Shown: piece by piece, positions 40,179 through 47,305 of the stretch
How the letters are laid out: the number at the start of each line of letters is the position of its first letter
Numbering within the stretch: position 1 is the first letter of the stretch
Origin: SpSt-333 sp964371615
GTDB taxonomy: Bacteria > Bacteroidota > Ignavibacteria > UBA10030 > UBA8401
NCBI GenBank assembly: GCA_964371615.1
Contig: CAYJMS010000003.1
Location: forward strand, 62,001 to 126,000
Length of the DNA stretch: 64,000 nucleotides
Direction: 5' to 3'
Notes under the pieces: generated by a model
What the model saw: only the letters and a program-made list of their open reading frames with translations
Told to the model about the DNA's origin: nothing
The model's database searches: none
Translations under genes and position numbers: made by a program

Positions 40179-41522
40179 ATGAAACAGCTCATGCTATTTC
40201 TCGTCATCTGCCTGGTGATCGGCGTTTCCGCATTGTCTGCTGCGGATAAGATATTGCCCTACCCGATCCACCAGAAGCAGCTGGCTAACGGACTGAACGT
40301 TGTCACCGTGCAGTTCGACAGTCCCGGCCTCGCCGCATTTTATATTGTGGTGCGTGTCGGTTCGCGCAACGAAGTGGAAGAAGGCGTCACCGGATTCGCC
40401 CACTTTTTCGAACATATGATGTTCCGCGGTACGGATAAGTATCCCCGCGAAAAATACAACGAAGTGCTCAAGTCGATCGGCGCCGGCGCCAATGCCAACA
40501 CGTCGCTCGACCGTACCATCTATCACATGACCGGCGATGCGACGAAACTCGAGACGATGTTCGATCTCGAAGCGGACCGTTTCATGAATCTGAATTACAG
40601 CGAACACGATTTTAAAACGGAAGCCGGCGCGGTAAAAGGCGAATACACAAAAAACTTCGCCAGCCCGTACCAACAGTCGTACGAAAACACCGTCAATACC
40701 GCGTTCGACAAGCATACGTATAAACATACGACGATGGGTTTCTTTAAGGATATCGTCGATATGCCGAATCAATACAAGTATTCGCTCGAGTTCTTCAACC
40801 GGTATTACCGTCCGGAGTATTCCACGGTTGTCGTGGTCGGCGATGTCACGCCGGAAAAGGTGAACGCTCTCGCCGAGAAATATTTCGGCATGTGGAAACG
40901 GGGCACGTATGTCTCCGTCGTGTCGCCGGAACCTCCGCAGGATACGACCCGCTCGACGCATTTGAAGGACGGCAGCATTCCTCCGTACCTAAGCCTGAAC
41001 TATAAAGGACCGGCATTCAACGACAGCGAAATCGATATGCCGGCGCTCGATGTGATGTCGTCGATCCTCTTTTCGCCCACGTCAGAACTGTACAAAAAAC
41101 TGGTGATCCGCGAACAAAAAGTGCGTCAGATCGGCGGGGGAGCTTCCGATACGCGCGATCCGTACCTCTTCTCCATCAGCGCATCGCTGGTAAAGAAGGA
41201 AGATCTGCAGTATGTGAAGGATGAAATCGTCAAAGCGATCGAGGAATTCAAACAGACCGGCGCGGATGCCGATTTGCTTGCCAAAACAAAATCGCGGCTG
41301 AAATACAGCTTCGCAATGGGGATCGATAATCCTTCCACGATCGCGAATTCGCTCTGCGCATACATCACGCTCACCGGCGATCCTGAATCGTTGAACCGCC
41401 TCTACACACAATATGACACCGTGACGAACGACGATCTGAAACGGATTACCGCAAAATATTTTGTTCCGTCGGGATTGACGATATCGACGATCTCCGCCGA
41501 CGAGCAGGGAGGTGTGAAATAA
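40179..41522 (+). CDS. Exported M16-family zinc metallopeptidase (catalytic subunit)
   Basis: A 447-residue protein with a signal peptide ending near LSAAD and a strong AAGGAG ribosome site. The inverted zinc motif HxxEH is intact in GFAHFFEHMMFRGTDK, with AGANANTSLDRTIYHM and a downstream glutamate region GAVKGEYTKN. The C-terminal half has the R/Y-type substrate-binding region. M16 enzymes degrade or process small peptides and often act as paired subunits; the next gene encodes a partner without the zinc motif, overlapping by one base. Confidence 0.94.
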   Translation: MKQLMLFLVICLVIGVSALSAADKILPYPIHQKQLANGLNVVTVQFDSPGLAAFYIVVRVGSRNEVEEGVTGFAHFFEHMMFRGTDKYPREKYNEVLKSIGAGANANTSLDRTIYHMTGDATKLETMFDLEADRFMNLNYSEHDFKTEAGAVKGEYTKNFASPYQQSYENTVNTAFDKHTYKHTTMGFFKDIVDMPNQYKYSLEFFNRYYRPEYSTVVVVGDVTPEKVNALAEKYFGMWKRGTYVSVVSPEPPQDTTRSTHLKDGSIPPYLSLNYKGPAFNDSEIDMPALDVMSSILFSPTSELYKKLVIREQKVRQIGGGASDTRDPYLFSISASLVKKEDLQYVKDEIVKAIEEFKQTGADADLLAKTKSRLKYSFAMGIDNPSTIANSLCAYITLTGDPESLNRLYTQYDTVTNDDLKRITAKYFVPSGLTISTISADEQGGVK

Positions 41523-43054
41523 TGAAAGCACTCATCATGACAGTACTGTTTGCGGCGTCGCTGTTCGCCCAGAATGTTATCGAACTGAAACAGCCGAACT
41601 CCAATAAAGTCATCATCAAACTGCGGTTCACCAACGGTTCCATCGCCGATCCGAAAGGAAAAGAGGGACTGACCGCCGCCGCCGTGAATCTCATTACGCA
41701 GGGCGGAACGAAGGACATGACGTACAGCGAAATCCAGGAAAAAATTTATCCCTGGGCTGCGGGATATTACGGACTGGTGGATAAAGAAGTCACGACATTC
41801 ACGTTTGCCGTGCATGTCGATTTTCTCGATCAGTTCTATCCGATCGTAAAAGGATTACTGCTGACACCATCGTTTGCCGAAAATGATTTCCAGCGGGTGA
41901 TGAAGAACCAGCAGAACTATGTCGATCAGGTGATTCGCGCATCGTCCGACGAGGAATACAGCAAGAAAGCGCTGGAAGACCTCCTCTTCCGCGGAACCAA
42001 CTATCAGCATATGGTACAGGGAAAATCCGAAAGCGTGAAATCGATCACGCTCGACGATATCAAGCAGCAGTATGCGAATGTTTTTACAAAGAATAATCTG
42101 CTGATCGGTATTGCCGGCAATTACTCTCCCGCATTCCTGAAACAATTGAAAGCGGACATGGCAATGCTCTCCAATAAGAAGTACACCGCACCAAAGCCGG
42201 GCAAAGCAAACATGCCGAACGGCGTTGAGGTGGAAATCGTTGCAAAAGACGGCGCGTTCGGTTCCGCCATCTTTACCGGCACGCCATTATCCATCACCCG
42301 TTCATCGAAGGAGTTTGCCGCTTTGATGGTCGCCAATTCGTATCTCGGCGAACACCGCAAATCGTACGGACAATTGTATCAGAAGATCCGCGAGACTCGG
42401 TCGATGAATTACGGCAACTATTCGTATATCGAATGGTACAACAATGGCGGCGGCTATATGCTTCCTCCCTCCGGAGTACCGCGGCAATCGAATTATTTTT
42501 CCCTCTGGATCCGTCCCGTACAGATCGGTAAGCAGCTCCGTCAGCAGTATGAAGAACTGAAGGATTTCAAGATCGGCCACGCTCATTTCGCTCTCCGGAT
42601 GGCAATCCGCGAAGTGGACGACATCATCACAAACGGGCTGACAAAAGAGGAATTCGAAGCGACCCGTTCGTTCCTGCGTAGCTACATGAAATTGTACGTG
42701 CAGACGCCGAACGAGCAGCTCGGGTATCTTATGGATTCAAAGTTCTACGGACGGAAGGATTTCATCACCGAGTTCGACAAATTGCTGGGGACCCTGACGG
42801 TAAAGGATGTCAATGCCGCGGCGAAGAAATACTGGCGGACAAACAACATGTACGTCACCATCGTCACCGACCGAAGCGAAGCGGAGGAACTGGCAAAGAG
42901 CCTGAAAGAGAATCTCCCCTCTCCGATGAGTTACTCCAATCTCGTGAAAGCGGGATTGCCGAAATCGGTCCTGGATGAGGATGACATTGTCGCGACGTAT
43001 AAACTCAACGTCAAAAAAGTGACGATCGTCGATTCGAAGGATACGTTTAAATAG
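41522..43054 (+). CDS. Exported M16-family peptidase homolog lacking the zinc motif
   Basis: A 510-residue protein with a signal peptide (MKALIMTVLFAASLFAQN). It aligns in layout with M16 peptidases (NSNKVIIKLRFTNGSIADP, GLTAAAVNLITQGG) but has no HxxEH, so it is expected to be the non-catalytic subunit. IRETRSMNYGNYSYIEWYNNG in the second half matches the conserved R/Y substrate-binding motif of such subunits. Its ATG overlaps the stop of the catalytic subunit gene (TAATG), implying coupled synthesis and a heterodimer. Confidence 0.9.
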   Translation: MKALIMTVLFAASLFAQNVIELKQPNSNKVIIKLRFTNGSIADPKGKEGLTAAAVNLITQGGTKDMTYSEIQEKIYPWAAGYYGLVDKEVTTFTFAVHVDFLDQFYPIVKGLLLTPSFAENDFQRVMKNQQNYVDQVIRASSDEEYSKKALEDLLFRGTNYQHMVQGKSESVKSITLDDIKQQYANVFTKNNLLIGIAGNYSPAFLKQLKADMAMLSNKKYTAPKPGKANMPNGVEVEIVAKDGAFGSAIFTGTPLSITRSSKEFAALMVANSYLGEHRKSYGQLYQKIRETRSMNYGNYSYIEWYNNGGGYMLPPSGVPRQSNYFSLWIRPVQIGKQLRQQYEELKDFKIGHAHFALRMAIREVDDIITNGLTKEEFEATRSFLRSYMKLYVQTPNEQLGYLMDSKFYGRKDFITEFDKLLGTLTVKDVNAAAKKYWRTNNMYVTIVTDRSEAEELAKSLKENLPSPMSYSNLVKAGLPKSVLDEDDIVATYKLNVKKVTIVDSKDTFK

Positions 43055-43067
43055 AAAATATTCTTAA

Positions 43068-43098
43068 AGTGATCGTCACCTGTCAGGTGTCGGTCACT
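43068..43098. repeat. Palindromic repeat, family R12 (GTGATCGTCACCT, GTC loop)
   Basis: Arms AGTGATCGTCACCT and AGGTGTCGGTCACT with two mismatches and a three-base loop. A related copy lies at 61081-61111. It follows the M16 operon by 13 bases and may contribute to termination. Confidence 0.75.
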
Positions 43099-43113
43099 TT
43101 CTGCTTAATTCTT

Positions 43114-43148
43114 CCGCCGCGGCAGCTGTCGCGGCGGTTTTATTTTCT
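43114..43148. terminator. Intrinsic terminator after the M16 gene pair
   Basis: Perfect arms CCGCCGCG and CGCGGCGG around GCAGCTGT, followed by TTTTATTTT. Confidence 0.85.
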
Positions 43149-43156
43149 GGTGAGTG

Positions 43157-43189
43157 AGTGATGCCATGACTTGGAGTCATGGCATCACT
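43157..43189. repeat. Palindromic repeat, family R1 (33-nt hairpin, TGG loop)
   Basis: Same 15-bp stem AGTGATGCCATGACT as the copy at 3790-3822, with loop TGG instead of TAG. It sits 11 bases before the first four-hairpin element. Confidence 0.88.
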
Positions 43190-43200
43190 TAAAATATTGT

Positions 43201-43360
43201 ATCTTGTTCCCAAACTCTCCGCCGGAGGCGGACAGGCGTTTGGGAACGCAGCGTATTTGAAACTCCGTTTCATATATTTATACTGCATTGAAGCTGAGCT
43301 TCATACAGATCCGTTCCCAACGGGACGCCCGCCTGCCGTCGGGCAGGTTGGGAACGAGAT
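43201..43360. repeat. Four-hairpin compound repeat, copy A (160 bp, two loop insertions)
   Basis: Four hairpins in fixed order: GTTCCCAAAC/GTTTGGGAAC, GAAAC-TCC-GTTTC, GAAGC/GCTTC, and CGTTCCCAACG-GGA-ttgggaacg. Compared with copy C, hairpin 1 has 19 extra bases (43219-43237), and hairpin 4 has 20 extra bases (43328-43347), each a GC-rich mini-palindrome at or next to the loop. Confidence 0.88.
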
Positions 43361-43501
43361 AAAAGCGCCGTCAGACATCGGTAGCAGAAAGAGAACGTCT
43401 GACATTGCTTTTCAATGTCTGACGTTTCCTCAAATACATTATGAGATGTCAGACGGTGAAAAGCGCCGTCAGACATCGTTGGCAGAAAGAGAACGTCTGA
43501 C
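43361..43501. repeat. Family R5 direct repeats (GTCAGACAT), two 43-bp copies
   Basis: Two copies at 43361-43403 and 43459-43501 differ at two positions; each starts AAAAGCGCCGTCAGACATCG and ends GAACGTCTGAC. Between them are further 'tcaatgtctgac' and 'gatgtcagac' arms. Related pieces occur at 22204-22236 and 36337-36410. Confidence 0.8.
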
Positions 43502-43615
43502 CTGCCTTGTTCCCCGAATCATTAAGATTTGGCAAGTCTTCCGTTTGTATTGACATTCACTAAAAGAATCTTTTCTTATTGTGAGAAACATTTTTGATTT
43601 TTGGGAGGTATTGAT

Positions 43616-44680
43616 ATGCAACAGTGGCTTGATCTCGTTTTTTTCAATAATACGGTGCAGGATTATCTCATCACCGCAGGCATTATCTTTGCGATTTTTC
43701 TCGTCCTCAAAATTTTCAAATCGGTTGTCATCAACCGGATGAAACGATGGAGCGAAAAAACTTCCGGAACGCTGGACGATTTCATCGTCCGGCAGCTCGA
43801 ACGGCTGGCGGTGCCGCTGGTCTATGCGATATCTCCGTACATCGCGCTGCAGTATCTTTCGTTCGGTGAAACGGTTGCACGGATTGTGCAATCGGTCTTC
43901 ATCGTGGCGGTGACATTTTTTACGGCACGGTTCATCATTTCAACAATGAACTACTTCCTTACCGTCTTCGCGGAAAAACGCCAGACGGGCGGCGGCTCGC
44001 AGAGTATCAAGGGAATCTCCGGTTTTTTATCGTTTCTTGTCTGGGGATTGAGCGTCGTCTTCCTGATGGATAACCTCGGATTCAAAGTTTCCACCATCGT
44101 CGCCGGCCTCGGCATCGGCGGCATTGCGGTGGCGCTGGCGGCACAGGCGATACTGGGAGATCTCTTCAGTTATTTCGTCATCTTTTTCGATCGTCCATTC
44201 CAGGTCGGAGATTTCATCATGGTCGATACCAAACTCGGCGAGGTGGAGCATGTCGGCATCAAGACGACACGCATTAAGAGTCTCAGCGGAGAGGAAATGG
44301 TCTTCTCCAACAAGGATCTGACCGATTCCCGGATTCATAATTTCAAGAAGATGGAGCGGCGGCGCGTGGTTTTCGCCATCGGCGTCACGTACCAGACCTC
44401 ACTCGAGAAGGTAAAGGAGATTCCGGAAATATTGAAGCGGATCATCGTCGAGCAGACAAACGCTACATTTGACCGTGCGCATTTTAAAGAGTACGGTCCG
44501 TTCAGTCTCAACTTTGAGGCGGTGTATTATGTGATCGGAGCGGATTTCAACCGGTATATGGATATCCAGCAGAGCATCAATCTGACGATCTATGAAGAAT
44601 TCGCACAGCGAAAGATCGAATTCGCCTATCCGACACAGACGCTGTTTGTGCAGGCGGAAAATATAGCGGTGGCGGAGTGA
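43616..44680 (+). CDS. MscS-family mechanosensitive ion channel
   Basis: ATG 43616 follows a GGGAGG ribosome site; 354 residues. Four N-terminal transmembrane helices precede the pore-lining TM3 with its glycine/alanine ridge, GLGIGGIAVALAAQAILGD. The beta domain follows (FDRPFQVGDFIMV, EVEHVGIKTTRIKSLSGEEM). The C-terminal vestibule ends near residue 345. These channels release solutes on hypo-osmotic shock. It is a stand-alone gene placed between repeat blocks. Confidence 0.94.
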   Translation: MQQWLDLVFFNNTVQDYLITAGIIFAIFLVLKIFKSVVINRMKRWSEKTSGTLDDFIVRQLERLAVPLVYAISPYIALQYLSFGETVARIVQSVFIVAVTFFTARFIISTMNYFLTVFAEKRQTGGGSQSIKGISGFLSFLVWGLSVVFLMDNLGFKVSTIVAGLGIGGIAVALAAQAILGDLFSYFVIFFDRPFQVGDFIMVDTKLGEVEHVGIKTTRIKSLSGEEMVFSNKDLTDSRIHNFKKMERRRVVFAIGVTYQTSLEKVKEIPEILKRIIVEQTNATFDRAHFKEYGPFSLNFEAVYYVIGADFNRYMDIQQSINLTIYEEFAQRKIEFAYPTQTLFVQAENIAVAE

Positions 44681-45145
44681 CGGGTTACTTTAAAATGAAA
44701 TAAATATCATCGGCCACAAAATCACGAAATCACAAAATTAAAATTAGATGAAAGAAACGGCAGCGGCACGGAAAGATCCTATTTCGTTCCCAAACTCTCC
44801 GCCGGAGGCGGACAGGCGTTTGGGAACGTCATGTGTTTGAAACTCCGTTTCACATAATTTACTGTATTGAAGCAGAGATTCATACAGATACGTTCCCAAT
44901 GGGATGTTGGGAACGAGATAAACAAATACGATGCAGGGATTTATTTATAGGACATGGGTATGGAAAGGCTTAACATTTCTTATGATATGGCCGTGGTGGG
45001 TTCGGAAATCAATGCATTTTTATTTTCTAATATCCAAATCCATATCTTGGAAAGCCTTGGTGGATACCCACCTGGACTGACGATCTGATGGAAGACCATA
45101 TCGCCATTTACAAAAGTTATTTTGGGAAACGATTGGAGTGATTAT
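44681..45145. repeat. Gene-free AT-rich gap containing four-hairpin element copy B
   Basis: Includes a 'ccacaaaatcacgaaatcac' dispersed repeat (44713-44740) and compound element copy B (44781-44920). After that there is an AT-rich stretch (44940-45110) with a GGTGGATACCCACC hairpin near 45058-45071. No open frame of note. Confidence 0.75.
44781..44920. repeat. Four-hairpin compound repeat, copy B (140 bp, one loop insertion)
   Basis: Same order of hairpins as copy A. Hairpin 1 carries the 19-base insertion at 44799-44817; hairpin 4 (CGTTCCCAATGGGATGTTGGGAACG in outline) has no insertion and shows two base changes on opposite arms that keep it paired. Confidence 0.88.
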
Positions 45146-45706
45146 ATGAAAATAATCATAGTATTACTTTTAGCGATTTCATTTATGACATGCCAGAATC
45201 GAGAAAACGAAATATCGCAACGAATTAAGATAATTCAATCCAAGATTGCCCAATTGGATGATACAACATTTTTAAATACCTCAGTACTAAAAAGAGGTGA
45301 TTCGTATTTTATCACATTTGATACGACTGGAATTCGTTTTTCATTTTCAGGGTATGTGAATGGGGTGCCTGAAAGTTTAAAAATAAACGAAGAAACCAGA
45401 GTGATAATTAATGAAAAATTTCATTCATTTTATAACCTGACAGATTCAGAAATTGAAAATAGGATATTGCAGCGAGCATACACTCTTATTGGCTTGTTTA
45501 AAGAAATAAATGTCGGGTATGTAGATGGTAGCAATAGACGCTTTAAGGCTGTTAAATATTTTATTGATGAATATCATGTATTAGTGAAAATATCATCTGG
45601 AAATATTACAGACATATTTGATCCGTCGAAAGTAAAAAGTACACGCAATCTTGAATCTGACTGGATCTATGTTGAATTCAATGAACCGTATGGATTTGGT
45701 GGTTAG
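45146..45706 (+). CDS. AT-rich orphan lipoprotein-like gene, unknown function
   Basis: ATG 45146 follows a GGAG site; 186 residues. The N-terminus MKIIIVLLLAISFMTCQN reads as a lipoprotein signal with a weak lipobox (FMTC), followed by a helical segment rich in charged residues (NRENEISQRIKIIQSKIAQL). The rest is mixed alpha/beta with no recognised motif. Base composition is clearly AT-richer than the MscS and sucrose genes on either side. It is bracketed by four-hairpin elements B and C. Confidence 0.7.
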   Translation: MKIIIVLLLAISFMTCQNRENEISQRIKIIQSKIAQLDDTTFLNTSVLKRGDSYFITFDTTGIRFSFSGYVNGVPESLKINEETRVIINEKFHSFYNLTDSEIENRILQRAYTLIGLFKEINVGYVDGSNRRFKAVKYFIDEYHVLVKISSGNITDIFDPSKVKSTRNLESDWIYVEFNEPYGFGG

Positions 45707-45756
45707 GTAAGGACCATAAAAACACTACTGAGTATCTTACTATGTGTCACACTTAT

Positions 45757-45876
45757 ATCTCGTTCCCAAACTCTGTTTGGGAACGTCATGTGTTTGAAAC
45801 TCCGTTTCACATATTTATACTGTATTGAAGCAGATCTTCATACAGATACGTTCCCCACGGGACGTTGGGAACGATA
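45757..45876. repeat. Four-hairpin compound repeat, copy C (120 bp, uninserted form)
   Basis: Shortest copy, with hairpin 1 as CGTTCCCAAAC-TCT-GTTTGGGAACG and no inserted mini-palindrome. It therefore shows the ancestral or 'empty' site against which the insertions in A, B and D are recognised. Confidence 0.88.
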
Positions 45877-45970
45877 CGCATATTATCGATTTTATGATGA
45901 TGCTGTACCGGACTAATATGTCTTTAGTGAAGATTGAGTGACAAAAACACAATTTATTATGGGTAAAGCA

Positions 45971-46981
45971 ATGGTAAAAATATTGTTAAGTATTCTCGTG
46001 GTTATTTTCATGATTATATTTATTAGTAGGTGTGAAAAAGAAATTCCACAAGGGAAATCTATTATTATACCAAAAGCAAAAATTGTTTATATAGAAGCAA
46101 AAGACGTAGAGAGTGGAATTGGTAGCCCACCTTTTGGTGATGCCATATTAATGGATATCAAGAATAATAAAAGGATAATTATTTCTGAAGATGAGTTTTA
46201 TGATACCGCACCATATTTTTCTTTAGGAGGAGATTCTATCCTATTCCAATCAAATAGAACTGAGGATCCTATTGTGCGCGCAATTAAAGGTATGAGCGGT
46301 CCATATGATATTTTATTGTGTAACTTACATTCTTTGGATTTATCTAACCATAAGATTTTTTACGAAAAAGACAGAATGCAAATTTATAAAAGCACACTAT
46401 TTGATCTTCAATTTATGACTAGAAATATAGTTATTTTCAGATTTGCAGGTAAAAATGAAATTTATTCGGCAGTAATTGATCAGGATTCGACGTCGATGTT
46501 AAAACAATTCAAACAATTCGATAGTATCGAAGATATTTCTCACCGGGATTCTATATTTGTTTTTGGGTATAATATAAAAGACTCTGATCAAAGCGGAGTA
46601 GCATTATACGATTTGAGATCAGATTCTACGGTATTGATCATGAATGATAAATGGAGAATTGGAGGATGGTATATTGATGGAAGTAAAATATTGTTATTCA
46701 GGAATAATGTAATTGGCGAATACGATTTTATTAAACAAGAATTTAGAGAAATATTAAAATTAAAATCAGAAGACAAGTTGATTGTCAGAAATCCGTATTA
46801 TATTTCAGAAAAGGAAATAGTATTTTTAGGGAGGATAAAGAAGACTAATACAAAGAATGCATTAGAAAATCCTTTCGGAAATTCTGAAATCTATCTTTAC
46901 GAAATAGATAAAAAACAAAGAATACAAGTGACAAATGACGGCAAAGAAAAAGATTACCTTAGAGGTGTTTTTACAAAGTAG
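45971..46981 (+). CDS. AT-rich orphan lipoprotein with TolB-like propeller repeats
   Basis: I prefer ATG 45971 because it gives a compact lipoprotein signal (MVKILLSILVVIFMIIFISRC); earlier in-frame starts at 45938 (GTG) and 45959 are possible. The mature protein has repeats such as DTAPYFSLGGDSILFQSNR, typical of TolB/WD40-like propellers, and GNSEIYLYEIDKKQRIQVT at the end. No enzyme motif. It is strongly AT-rich and lies between compound repeats C and D. Confidence 0.72.
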   Translation: MVKILLSILVVIFMIIFISRCEKEIPQGKSIIIPKAKIVYIEAKDVESGIGSPPFGDAILMDIKNNKRIIISEDEFYDTAPYFSLGGDSILFQSNRTEDPIVRAIKGMSGPYDILLCNLHSLDLSNHKIFYEKDRMQIYKSTLFDLQFMTRNIVIFRFAGKNEIYSAVIDQDSTSMLKQFKQFDSIEDISHRDSIFVFGYNIKDSDQSGVALYDLRSDSTVLIMNDKWRIGGWYIDGSKILLFRNNVIGEYDFIKQEFREILKLKSEDKLIVRNPYYISEKEIVFLGRIKKTNTKNALENPFGNSEIYLYEIDKKQRIQVTNDGKEKDYLRGVFTK

Positions 46982-47096
46982 ATTATCAATTATTAAGCAT
47001 TTCATTATGTAAAAGTTAATATATCGTCTCTTCTACTGTAATTGGTAAAAGTTAACTGACAAAGTATTGCGTGATACAATTAGAGGCAAAAAATAT

Positions 47097-47236
47097 ATCT
47101 CGTTCCCAAACTCTCCGCCGGAGGCGGACAGGCGTTTGGGAACGTAAATTGTTTGAAACTCCGTTTCACATAATTTACTGAATTGAAGCAGAGCTTCATA
47201 CAGATCCGTTCCCAACGGGACGTTGGGAACGAGATA
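47097..47236. repeat. Four-hairpin compound repeat, copy D (140 bp, one loop insertion)
   Basis: Same layout as B with the 19-base insertion at 47115-47133 in hairpin 1, and perfect hairpin 4 CGTTCCCAACG-GGA-CGTTGGGAACG outlines. It is followed four bases later by an R1 hairpin. Confidence 0.88.
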
Positions 47237-47240
47237 AAAA

Positions 47241-47295
47241 AGTGATGCCATGACTTGTCCCAAAGGGACGGCCTCGCCGGAGTCATGGCATCACT
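47241..47295. repeat. Family R1 hairpin with a 22-nt insertion in its triloop
   Basis: Arms AGTGATGCCATGACT and its exact complement match the copies at 3790 and 43157, but the loop TGG is split after TG by 22 bases (47258-47279) that include TCCCAAAGGGA. It ends 10 bases before the stop of sucrose synthase (minus strand) and may serve as its terminator. Confidence 0.88.
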
Positions 47296-47305
47296 GAGGA
47301 AGTCT

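Noticed and set aside
43201..43553. ORFs through the four-hairpin elements (also near 47033-47286)
   Set aside because: The same peptide fragments recur wherever the repeat occurs; they are translations of palindromic DNA.
45971..46981. Assigning this protein as TolB
   Set aside because: It has propeller-like repeats, but it is a lipoprotein in an isolated setting without tol-pal genes.
43201..47236. CRISPR array
   Set aside because: Four similar repeats about 0.9-1.6 kb apart with genes between them, no regular 30-40 bp spacers and no cas genes.
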